A stretch of DNA of 24,464 nt from an uncultured Flavobacteriaceae bacterium (GTDB taxonomy: Bacteria; Bacteroidota; Bacteroidia; Flavobacteriales; Flavobacteriaceae), in contig CAJWFY010000006.1 of assembly GCA_913031655.1 (NCBI GenBank), positions 1 to 24,464 of the forward strand. The letters are read 5' to 3'. Within the stretch, counting starts at the first letter, position 1. Every line of letters begins with the position of its first letter. Below are positions 16,827 through 24,414 of this stretch, one piece after another. A model generated the notes under the pieces. That model worked only from the letters and a program-made list of their open reading frames with translations. It was not told the origin of the DNA and made no database searches. The translations under genes and the position numbers were made by a program.

Positions 16827-17572
16827 GCTTTAAAACATATTAATTTATGTGAGATGCTTTTTGAAGTTAAATTAATTATTCCCTCTGAATTAATTTTATC
16901 AACTCTTACTTTTCCATAAGCATGTATAATTTTCTCCTTGCTTAGCATAATTCCTACATGCGTTATTTTTTTATCAGATTCACCAAAAAAAGCTAAATCT
17001 CCTGGCTTTATTTGTTTTTCAGTTATTAATCTTCCTTGATTAGCCTGTTGACTTGCATCTCTATATATATTAATATCATTTATTTTATAAACTATTTGAG
17101 TGAATCCAGAACAATCTATACCTAAAGAGGTTTTTCCACCCCATAAGTAGGGTGAGTTTAAGAGTTTCATTGCAGTTTCTACCACATTTTTATTTTTAAT
17201 ATCCTTGGAAGAATTTCCTTTAAAGGTATAATTCAAATACTGACATGAACTTATTTTACTTCCCATTGGAATTAGAGTAGATTCCGAGTTTTTATATACG
17301 AAATCTATAGTTCTTATTGAGAGTTTAGATGTCACTAAATTTAATTTATCAAAATCAATTTTAGATATAATTTTTATCTGAGTATAATTAATCCACCCAT
17401 TATAGGAATCATCCTCTACCTTAATATGGAACCATTTTTCAGTTTGTTTAGTTATTGTATAAAGCTCTCCAAATATTAACTGAGTAATTAATTCGCTAGT
17501 ACTAGAAGAGTCTTTTCTAACAGGAATTATACTTAAATTACAAATTCCATATTTGTGTTTTTTGATACTCAT
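16820..17572 (-). CDS. NlpC/P60 (C40) peptidase with N-terminal SH3-like domains
   Basis: NlpC/P60 enzymes cleave peptide bonds in cell-wall stem peptides, typically after D-glutamate. In this 250-residue protein the catalytic domain covers roughly residues 128-250: Cys154 in GIDCSGF, His205 in THVGIM and His217 in IIHAYG form the expected triad. Residues 1-125 fit one or two bacterial SH3-like folds (GICNLSIIPVRKDSS at 9-23 and a Trp-containing NGWI at 58-61), which usually bind the substrate. No signal peptide or lipobox is visible: the start is MSIKKHKYG. Similar leaderless C40 proteins occur in Bacteroidota and may recycle imported muropeptides in the cytoplasm; that is inference. It is divergent from the metallo-beta-lactamase gene, with a 103-base gap between them. 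Confidence 0.9.
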   Translation of the reverse strand: MSIKKHKYGICNLSIIPVRKDSSSTSELITQLIFGELYTITKQTEKWFHIKVEDDSYNGWINYTQIKIISKIDFDKLNLVTSKLSIRTIDFVYKNSESTLIPMGSKISSCQYLNYTFKGNSSKDIKNKNVVETAMKLLNSPYLWGGKTSLGIDCSGFTQIVYKINDINIYRDASQQANQGRLITEKQIKPGDLAFFGESDKKITHVGIMLSKEKIIHAYGKVRVDKINSEGIINLTSKSISHKLICFKAY

Positions 17573-17675
17573 TTATCTAAACTTATATTTATTAGAAAGT
17601 TAATATTTTAAAATTTAAATTTAAATTAATATAAAACCATTCATTATTTATATTTTTATGTATTAAATATATCTT

Positions 17676-19055
17676 TTGATAGTTAAGCAAATCTATACTG
17701 GTTGTTTGTTCCAAGGGGCTTATTATATAGAAAGTAATGGGGAAGCTGCTGTTATTGATCCCCTAAGAGAAGTTACTCAATATATTGAATTAGCAGAATC
17801 TTCAAATTCAAGTATTAAATACATATTTGAAACACATTTTCATGCTGACTTTATCAGTGGACATTTAACCCTTTCAAATAAGACTGGAGCGCCTATTATA
17901 TTTGGTCCAAATGCACAACCTAAATATGAATGCACCATAGCAAAAGATAATGAAGAATTCAAAATAGGCAACATAACTATTACTGCCATACACACACCTG
18001 GTCATACCCTAGAGAGTACGTGTTATTTACTAAAAGACGAAAACAATAAAGAATACTGTTTATTCACTGGAGACACTTTATTTCTAGGAGACGTAGGTAG
18101 GCCTGATTTAGCTCAGAAATCAAATAATATCTCCAAAGAAGAATTAGCAGGAATTTTATTTGATTCTGTTAATAATAAAATAAAGTCTTTACCAGAAGAA
18201 ATTTTGATTTATCCTGCTCATGGCGCAGGTTCTGCTTGTGGTAAAAACATGATGAAAGAAACAGTAGATACTTTATCTAATCAAAAAATTGTTAATTATG
18301 CTTTAAATGGCTCTTTAAATAAAGAAGAATTCATAAAAGAATTAACTGAAGATTTGCCTAGCCCACCTGTGTATTTCCCCTCAAATGTAAAGCTAAATCA
18401 AGAAGGTTATTTAGATTTTGATAAGGTTTTAGAAAAAAGTTTATTAGCGTTAAGCTTGGATAAGTTTAAGCTTTTAATGCATAATGATAATACAATAATT
18501 TTAGATGTAAGAGATCAAAACTCTTTTAAGAAAGGATTTGTTCCCGGATCAATTTTTATTGGTTTAAATGGAAGTTTCGCGCCTTGGGTAGGGTCTGTAT
18601 TAAAAAACATAGAAACTAAGATTTTATTAATTTCCGAAAAAGATAAAGAAGAAGAAGCTATACTTAGATTGTCAAGAGTAGGCTTTGATAATTGTATTGG
18701 GTATCTAGACGGAGGATTTCAGTCATGGAAAAATTCAAGTAACCTTATAGATACTATTGACTCAGTTTCCGCTAATGAATTAGAAAAAATTATAAGTTCA
18801 ATAAGTTTAATTGATGTAAGAAAAAAAGGAGAGAGAAATAATGGTTATTTAAGTGAGTCCATAAGCATGCCTTTAGATGACTTTAAAGATGATATTAAGG
18901 AAATTGATAAAAAAAAGAAGCATTTTATTCATTGCGCCGGAGGATATAGAAGCATGATAGCAGCTTCTTTACTTAAAAGAAATGGCTTTATGTCAATTGT
19001 TGATGTAAGCGGAGGATTTGCTGCTATTAGAAAAGAGAATTTTAACATATTATAA
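17676..19055 (+). CDS. Metallo-beta-lactamase/rhodanese fusion, persulfide dioxygenase-like
   Basis: The 459-residue protein joins an ETHE1-like metallo-beta-lactamase domain (about 1-240) to two rhodanese domains (about 263-353 and 364-455). Metal ligands fit THFHADF (His54, His56, Asp58), HTPGH (His110), TGDT (Asp133) and AH (His182). Family members of this type oxidise glutathione persulfide or related sulfane sulfur to sulfite using a single iron. The first rhodanese domain has no active-site cysteine (LLISEKDKEE where CxxGxR-type loops normally sit), while the second keeps Cys420 in HCAGGYRS. The start is TTG at 17676: an in-frame stop at 17664 rules out anything much longer, and the resulting MIVKQIYTGC matches the family start. 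An exported rhodanese follows after five bases, supporting a sulfur-handling role. Confidence 0.9.
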   Translation: MIVKQIYTGCLFQGAYYIESNGEAAVIDPLREVTQYIELAESSNSSIKYIFETHFHADFISGHLTLSNKTGAPIIFGPNAQPKYECTIAKDNEEFKIGNITITAIHTPGHTLESTCYLLKDENNKEYCLFTGDTLFLGDVGRPDLAQKSNNISKEELAGILFDSVNNKIKSLPEEILIYPAHGAGSACGKNMMKETVDTLSNQKIVNYALNGSLNKEEFIKELTEDLPSPPVYFPSNVKLNQEGYLDFDKVLEKSLLALSLDKFKLLMHNDNTIILDVRDQNSFKKGFVPGSIFIGLNGSFAPWVGSVLKNIETKILLISEKDKEEEAILRLSRVGFDNCIGYLDGGFQSWKNSSNLIDTIDSVSANELEKIISSISLIDVRKKGERNNGYLSESISMPLDDFKDDIKEIDKKKKHFIHCAGGYRSMIAASLLKRNGFMSIVDVSGGFAAIRKENFNIL

Positions 19056-19060
19056 AAAAC

Positions 19061-19444
19061 ATGTATAAACTGATAGTATTACTTATTATTCCCATTGTTT
19101 GTTTTTCACAAACATCAAATCAAGATAAATATCAAATTTTAGATTATAAGGCTTTTAGAAAAGAGGTTGATTTAAAAAATATTTTACTAATTGATGTCAG
19201 AACTCCAAAAGAATTTAACGAAAGCCATATTGAAGGTGCAGTTAATGTAGATTTTTATCAAGAAGATGTTTTAAATTCTTTTTTTAAAAGTTTGGATAAT
19301 ACCAAGCCTGTATACATCTACTGTAGATCAGGTAACAGAAGCAGAAAGACATCAGATAAACTTATTGATAAAGGATTTATTGAGATTTATGATCTAAAAG
19401 GTGGCTATTTAAATTGGGTCACTAATCAGAAAAAAGAAAATTAA
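19061..19444 (+). CDS. Exported single-domain rhodanese
   Basis: This 127-residue protein has a signal peptide (hydrophobic residues 4-14, likely cut at FSQ, 15-17) followed by one rhodanese domain. LIDVRTPKEFNESHIEGAVN (43-62) is the typical first half, and the active loop CRSGNRS (88-94) holds Cys88, which carries the persulfide. Rhodaneses pass sulfane sulfur between acceptors such as thiosulfate, cyanide or protein thiols; the export signal places this one in the periplasm. It lies five bases behind the persulfide dioxygenase-like gene, so the two likely handle sulfur on either side of the inner membrane. Its stop overlaps the convergent methyltransferase stop within the palindrome TTAA. 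Confidence 0.9.
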   Translation: MYKLIVLLIIPIVCFSQTSNQDKYQILDYKAFRKEVDLKNILLIDVRTPKEFNESHIEGAVNVDFYQEDVLNSFFKSLDNTKPVYIYCRSGNRSRKTSDKLIDKGFIEIYDLKGGYLNWVTNQKKEN

Positions 19445-20055
19445 TTTTTAGTACCAGAAAGAACGAGCGTTCCATTCCAATTCTCAGTTTCTCCTACTGT
19501 CCAACTTTTAACATTTTTAAACCCAGCCTCAATTAATAACCCCTCCCATTCTTTGGTTTTAAGAAGAGTCATGATACTAACATTTGTTTTTTCTGGCCAA
19601 CTATGAGAAGTTGTGTTTTCAAAATAAAAATCTATTCCAATTATTAGCCTTCCATTATCGTTTAACCAATTTTTATATATATTTTTCAGCACTTCAATTG
19701 GTTTTTTAAAATAATAAAGGACCTCCATTGAATGCACAACATCTTTTTTTAAATTTGGCTTCCATTCCAATAAATCTGCACAATTGTACTTATTTACAGA
19801 ATCTATACTTTTTGCTTTTTGAATCATTTTAAGCGAACCATCAATTCCGCTTGAACTAAAGCATGATTCCATTTGGGATACCATTCTTACAACCCAACCT
19901 GTTCCACATCCAGCATCTATAAACGTGAAATCATTTAAATCTTTTAACGCAAAACCTAACATGTCTTTGACAGAGGACTTGTGGTTTTTCTCCATTCCAT
20001 CATCTTTACCATCGTCAACCCATTGACTAAATACATCTATCGGACTTTTTTTCAA
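19441..20055 (-). CDS. Class I SAM-dependent methyltransferase
   Basis: The 204-residue protein has the class I Rossmann motif I as FIDAGCGTGW (residues 45-54), an acidic post-I position in GID (70-72), the motif II/III region DVVHSMEVLYYF (105-116) and a GRLIIGID strand later on. The methyl acceptor is not evident. The N-terminal part, starting SPIDVFSQWVDDGKDDGMEKNH, is distinctive, with acidic and lysine-rich stretches before the fold. No signal peptide is present, so it is cytoplasmic. It is the last gene of a minus-strand run, two bases behind the YwaF-like membrane protein, which suggests coupling. Its stop shares a TTAA palindrome with the rhodanese stop. Confidence 0.82.
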   Translation of the reverse strand: MKKSPIDVFSQWVDDGKDDGMEKNHKSSVKDMLGFALKDLNDFTFIDAGCGTGWVVRMVSQMESCFSSSGIDGSLKMIQKAKSIDSVNKYNCADLLEWKPNLKKDVVHSMEVLYYFKKPIEVLKNIYKNWLNDNGRLIIGIDFYFENTTSHSWPEKTNVSIMTLLKTKEWEGLLIEAGFKNVKSWTVGETENWNGTLVLSGTKN

Positions 20056-20057
20056 AA

Positions 20058-20786
20058 TTATAATTTTTTTCTAGTGAATATTAAATATGTAAAGTAAAAT
20101 AAAATTAACACAATTATTTCCCAGTTTAATATGTAATATGGCCAATCTCCAAACACTAAAGGGTTGTCAATTTTTGGAGATTCAGCTAGGTACATGTAAT
20201 TAGATCCCGAGCCTATTAAATAGTTTATTGGCATAATTATAACCATTAGAATATTTAAAATAAAAAATGTTTTTAGCCATGAGAATTTAGATAGTTTCAT
20301 TTCTAAGTGGTAAAACATGTACAATGGAAAAAGAATAATAATTCCATGACTTATATAATATTCAAAATACATAAAATGACCTCCATCATAATAATTAATT
20401 TGTGGGGTTAAAATAGCCATCAGTCCTCCAAGAAATCCACAATAAAAAAGAAATTCAAAAAGCTTATTATTTCTAGGAACAAAAAGAATAATACAAGTAA
20501 TCAAATTAGAAATAGAACATAAATGAAACGGAAGATCTTCGTGTAACTTCCAATTATCGTTAATAACATCAATTATATGACCATAACAAGTTAATATTAT
20601 TGCTAAAATGCAAATCGCTTTAGCCAAGTATAGTTTATAACTTTTATTTAAATTTCTGCCTATAATAAGAATTGATACAATTACTAAAGATGAAATCAAT
20701 AAATTTCTTACACCTTCAAATGACTGAAGATCAATTATATAGTGTAAATCTTTAGAGTAAATGAAATTGTATAAAATTAAATTCAT
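20058..20786 (-). CDS. TIGR02206/YwaF-family integral membrane protein
   Basis: This 242-residue protein has about seven predicted membrane segments (near residues 28-44, 53-70, 88-103, 109-127, 141-159, 170-190 and 216-236). The motif LPFHLCS (85-91) and the conserved Trp/Tyr/Asn pattern, such as PINYLIG (186-192) and NPLVFGDWPYYILNWE (208-223), are typical of the TIGR02206 family, which includes Bacillus YwaF and has no settled function. The basic C-terminus (RKKL) probably faces the cytoplasm. It starts 26 bases after the exported propeller-like gene and ends two bases before the methyltransferase, so the three likely form one transcript. Confidence 0.8.
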   Translation of the reverse strand: MNLILYNFIYSKDLHYIIDLQSFEGVRNLLISSLVIVSILIIGRNLNKSYKLYLAKAICILAIILTCYGHIIDVINDNWKLHEDLPFHLCSISNLITCIILFVPRNNKLFEFLFYCGFLGGLMAILTPQINYYDGGHFMYFEYYISHGIIILFPLYMFYHLEMKLSKFSWLKTFFILNILMVIIMPINYLIGSGSNYMYLAESPKIDNPLVFGDWPYYILNWEIIVLILFYFTYLIFTRKKL

Positions 20787-20812
20787 CTAATGAAAATAAG
20801 TAAAATTTATGA

Positions 20813-21637
20813 TTAAAGACTAACTTTCATAAGTCTAGCATAATCTGAGCTGGACTCATCTTCAGATGTAATCCAAAAATTAGTATAGTCAATTATTTTA
20901 ATTGCTTCAACTTGAGTTTTTTCAATAGGAATCTTAAACATGTTAATTTCATAATTATTTTCTTTATTTAAATTGAAATCACGAATAGTTATTATATAAT
21001 ATTCTATAAAGTTTATTGTAGAAGTTAAAGCCAATAATTTAAGCTCTTTGTTGTAATCTGATCCTGTAATAATTGAATTAACATTTAATACTCCTATTTT
21101 TTTTGCATTATAATTTCCAGCCTCTTTAGGGACTAAATAGAGTTCTGTGATTTTATTAGCTCTATTTTTAGTGAATATTAATAGTTTATCTCCAATTGAA
21201 ATTAATCCTTCAGCATCATAGATGGTATTTCTATTTATTCTAAAAGAATCTTGTTCAGGATAATTATATGAAATTATTTGAGTTTTTTCATTACTATTAT
21301 TATCGATTGGAACTTTATAAATTTTAAGATCCTTTCTGTTATTGAAGTTATTTCCAGCATCAGAAATATAAATATAATTCTCATCTCTTGTTAGGTCTTC
21401 CCAGTCTGTGTTGGTTGCAGATTCAATTTCTCTAGTCTTTAATATTTTTCCTTTTTTTGAAAGGTAATATAGACTTGCTTTTCCCCCTGAATCATTATGC
21501 GTAATAAATTCATTATCTATTAATTCTAAGCCTGAAGTTTCTTCTATTATATTAGAAAGAGGATAATCCTTTTCAACTTTTTGAGAATTTATTTCTTGTA
21601 AAAAAAATATAATTGTTAATATGAGTAATTTTTTCAT
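20813..21637 (-). CDS. Exported protein of unknown function, beta-propeller-like
   Basis: The 274-residue protein has a signal peptide (residues 1-18, ending INSQ). The mature part is rich in short beta-strand stretches. ETSGLE (33-38) with HNDSGG (47-52), and WEDL (79-82) followed by YIYISDAGNN (88-97) and LKIYKVP (104-110), resemble exported propeller proteins related loosely to the SdiA-regulated or phytase-like groups. The motif set suggests a sugar-phosphate or calcium-binding propeller, but no catalytic residues can be named. It is 114 bases downstream of another exported protein of unknown function, and it leads toward the membrane protein and the methyltransferase. I do not recognise a specific function. 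Confidence 0.7.
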   Translation of the reverse strand: MKKLLILTIIFFLQEINSQKVEKDYPLSNIIEETSGLELIDNEFITHNDSGGKASLYYLSKKGKILKTREIESATNTDWEDLTRDENYIYISDAGNNFNNRKDLKIYKVPIDNNSNEKTQIISYNYPEQDSFRINRNTIYDAEGLISIGDKLLIFTKNRANKITELYLVPKEAGNYNAKKIGVLNVNSIITGSDYNKELKLLALTSTINFIEYYIITIRDFNLNKENNYEINMFKIPIEKTQVEAIKIIDYTNFWITSEDESSSDYARLMKVSL

Positions 21638-21686
21638 TTTTCAATAATAGTAATTTATTAGATAAAACTATCTTCAATTTAAAAAG

Positions 21687-21706
21687 AAATATTGTTATAA
21701 ATATTT
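21687..21706 (-). terminator. Weak AT-only hairpin with T-run downstream of the 225-residue exported protein gene
   Basis: On the minus strand AAATATT and AATATTT are separated by six bases, followed by C and five T. It sits about 45 bases after the stop at 21752 and before the propeller-like gene. A seven-pair AU stem is weak, so this could be chance. Confidence 0.2.
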
Positions 21707-21751
21707 TTATTATTAACTTCATAGTATCTCAACTCAAACCCCAATAAAAGG

Positions 21752-22429
21752 TTAATTAGTTGGTAAAATATCTTTAAAGTTATCAAATAGGAGTTTTAAT
21801 TCTTTGGAGTCTCTAATAGAAATTTTATTTTTTTTAATAAAAGTTTTAATAGTTTTTGAATTGCTTTTTCCAAACATTGCAATAATGGATTTTTTTGATA
21901 TTTTAATTTGACTTATTTTATTATTACTTTTTAAAAATAGACTATTAATCTTCTTGTATCTAAGATTAGGTTTTGGTTGAATTCCAGCTTTGTATTCTTG
22001 CTCTTTAGCCTCTAAAGAATATGATTTTAAAATTGAGAACTTATCATTTTCAGTGACTAACTCATAAAATTTAGAATCATAAACAATAAAAGAAACGTCT
22101 TTAAATTTTATAGAATGGATTTTGTCAGGAGAAAGGTTTAAAAACCCATCTTCACTAGCTACTTCAAAAGTTTCAGTTAAAATATTATAGTTAGTCTTAA
22201 CTCTTATTGGCTTTTTCCCATCTAATACAAGAATATTAGAATCTTGTGGTTTTTTAAAAAAATAAGTACTACCGTCAATTTCTAAAGGGATACTAGATTT
22301 TCCTAAGCTTATTTGTTTTAGTAATGTTTGAAACTGCGAGTTCACGTTGAATTGATTGGTGTCAAAAGCTTGAGAGTAACCTAGGACAATAAAAAATAAC
22401 AGGAAGATTTGAAGAAAATATTTTTTCAT
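21752..22429 (-). CDS. Exported protein of unknown function
   Basis: This 225-residue protein starts with a clear signal peptide (residues 1-20, with FLQIFLLFFIVLGYSQ), so it is exported to the periplasm or outer envelope. I recognise no family. The mature region begins with a polar stretch (FDTNQFNVNSQFQTL), continues with beta-like segments that include SSIPLEIDGSTYFFKK and EDGFLNLSPDKIHSIKFKDVSFIVYDSKFYELV, and ends in a lysine-rich section (IKISKKSIIAMFGKSNSKTI and onwards) closing with DILPTN. There are no cysteines in the mature part and no obvious catalytic motif. The gene lies between the DUF885 lipoprotein, transcribed the other way, and the propeller-like protein gene; a 114-base gap leaves cotranscription with the latter uncertain. 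Confidence 0.75.
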   Translation of the reverse strand: MKKYFLQIFLLFFIVLGYSQAFDTNQFNVNSQFQTLLKQISLGKSSIPLEIDGSTYFFKKPQDSNILVLDGKKPIRVKTNYNILTETFEVASEDGFLNLSPDKIHSIKFKDVSFIVYDSKFYELVTENDKFSILKSYSLEAKEQEYKAGIQPKPNLRYKKINSLFLKSNNKISQIKISKKSIIAMFGKSNSKTIKTFIKKNKISIRDSKELKLLFDNFKDILPTN

Positions 22430-22650
22430 ATAAATTAAATATACAATAAACGTTCCAAAAATTTTATTTTGTTTAATTAAATCAATTAATAGTTAAAATT
22501 TCATAAAATATTTTAAAAGAACAAATAATTTAACCGTTAAATCGTTTTTATTTTAGTTAGATAATTTACCAAATAATTAGCTGATTATAGAGTTTAATAA
22601 ATCAGAAAATATATGGTATATTTCTTTAGATTAATTAAAAAATTCATTTT

Positions 22651-24414
22651 ATGAACAAGTTAATAAGCTTTTTTATTCTTTTTTCTTTTATGTTTCTAAG
22701 TTGTGATTCCAAAAAAGATAACAGTATAGAGATAAATAAACTATTTGAAAATTACTATCAAGAAACTTTAAAACTATACCCGTTAAATGCAACAAGTCAA
22801 GGCGATGATCGTTATAATAATTTTCTTCCCAATGATCTAACCAATGACTTTAGAGATGATGAAAAAACTTTATATACAAATTATAAAAATTATCTAAGTG
22901 ATTTTGATAACAACCTTCTGAACACTGAAGATTTATTAAGTAAAAAAGTTTTAATGTGGGAGTGTGATAGGAATTTGGAAAGATTAAACTTCAACGAATA
23001 TTTCACCCCAATTAATCAGATGTGGACATTACAACTCAATATGGGGCAATACGCGGCAGGTTTAAGTGCTCAACCATTTAAAACTACAGACGATTATAAT
23101 AATTGGCTAAGCAGAATAGATGACTATATTATTTGGTTAAATACTGCAGAGCTAAGAATGAGAGAAGGTATTGAAAATGGTCAAGTTCTTCCAAAGTCCT
23201 TAACAAAAAAAGTAATTCCTCAACTGAAAACTATTTTAAATACTGATTTAAATGTTAATTTATTTTATAGTCCAATAAGACAGTTTCCAACTTATTTTAC
23301 AGATGATGAAAAATCTATTTTAATTAAGGATTACTCAAATATGGTTTTAAATAAAATCATACCTGCTTATAAGAAATTATATGATTTTATGAAAAACGAA
23401 TATTTGAATAATGGCAGGGACTCTAGCGGAATAGATGCTCTAGATAATGGTTCAAATTATTATGATTATTCTATTAAATTATATACTACAACAAATATGT
23501 CTGCAGACGAAATACATAATGTAGGGTTAAATGAAGTAGCTAGGATTTCATCCGAAATGGAGTTAATAAAAAATAAAGTTGGATTTAAAGGTGATTTGAA
23601 ATCTTTTTTTAATCATGTTAGAGAGTTAGATGAATTAATTCCTTTTAATAGCCCCGATCAAGTAATTAATAATTTTAATGAAATTCATAAAAAAATGATG
23701 CCTCAAGTAAATTCTTTGTTTGGGCTACAACCTAAAACCTTGTTTGAAGTAAGAAGAACAGAATCTTTTAGAGAAGCTTCAGCAAGTGCTGAATACAATT
23801 CGGGCTCATTAGATGGAACAAGACCAGGTATTTTTTATGTTCCTATTCCTAATATAGATGAATATAATTTTTTCTCTGATGAAGATCTTTTTTTACATGA
23901 AGCTATTCCAGGCCATCATTTTCAAATTTCGCTACAACAAGAAAACGAATTATTGCCATCTTTTCGAAAGACTCTATGGTATAGTGCTTATGGCGAAGGT
24001 TGGGCTTTATATTCTGAATCATTAGGTAAAGAACTAGGTTTATATGAAGATCCTTATCAATATTTCGGAATGCTAAGTGCTGAGATGCACAGATCTATTA
24101 GACTTGTTGTGGACACTGGAATTCATACTAAAGGATGGTCTAGAGAAAAGGCTATTCAATATTCACTAGATAATGAAGCTGAATCAGAAGCAGGTATAAT
24201 TTCTGAAATTGAACGTTATATGGCTAATCCAGGGCAAGCTTTGTCTTATAAAATAGGCCAATTAAAAATTCGTCAATTACGTTCTAAAGCCGAAATTAAT
24301 TTAGGAGATAAATTTGATATTAAAATGTTTCATGAAAAAATTCTTGAATCTGGTTGTATTCCTTTAAAATTGCTTGAAGAAAAAATTGATAAGTGGATTG
24401 AAAAAGTTATCTAA
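22651..24414 (+). CDS. DUF885-family lipoprotein, putative metallopeptidase
   Basis: The 587-residue protein begins with a lipoprotein signal (hydrophobic residues 4-17, then Cys18 in FLSC), so it should be anchored in a membrane by lipid. The DUF885 signature is clear: LHEAIPGHHFQ (415-425) contains an HExxxGHH zinc-type motif, preceded by SAEYNSGSLDGTRPG (379-393), and followed by YGEGWALYSESLGKELG (447-463), where a glutamate may complete the metal site. The family is thought to be related to M32-like metallopeptidases, but substrates are mostly undefined, so peptidase activity is inferred. The start is supported by the lipobox. Upstream 22430-22650 is AT-rich; TATATTTC (22617-22624) is a weak one-mismatch -7 element. 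The stop abuts the convergent gene at the right edge. Confidence 0.9.
   Translation: MNKLISFFILFSFMFLSCDSKKDNSIEINKLFENYYQETLKLYPLNATSQGDDRYNNFLPNDLTNDFRDDEKTLYTNYKNYLSDFDNNLLNTEDLLSKKVLMWECDRNLERLNFNEYFTPINQMWTLQLNMGQYAAGLSAQPFKTTDDYNNWLSRIDDYIIWLNTAELRMREGIENGQVLPKSLTKKVIPQLKTILNTDLNVNLFYSPIRQFPTYFTDDEKSILIKDYSNMVLNKIIPAYKKLYDFMKNEYLNNGRDSSGIDALDNGSNYYDYSIKLYTTTNMSADEIHNVGLNEVARISSEMELIKNKVGFKGDLKSFFNHVRELDELIPFNSPDQVINNFNEIHKKMMPQVNSLFGLQPKTLFEVRRTESFREASASAEYNSGSLDGTRPGIFYVPIPNIDEYNFFSDEDLFLHEAIPGHHFQISLQQENELLPSFRKTLWYSAYGEGWALYSESLGKELGLYEDPYQYFGMLSAEMHRSIRLVVDTGIHTKGWSREKAIQYSLDNEAESEAGIISEIERYMANPGQALSYKIGQLKIRQLRSKAEINLGDKFDIKMFHEKILESGCIPLKLLEEKIDKWIEKVI

Noticed and set aside
22430..22650. 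Small RNA or short gene in the longest intergenic gap
   Set aside because: No start codon with a plausible coding frame, no GC-rich stem and no strong promoter; the repeats seen are simple A/T runs.
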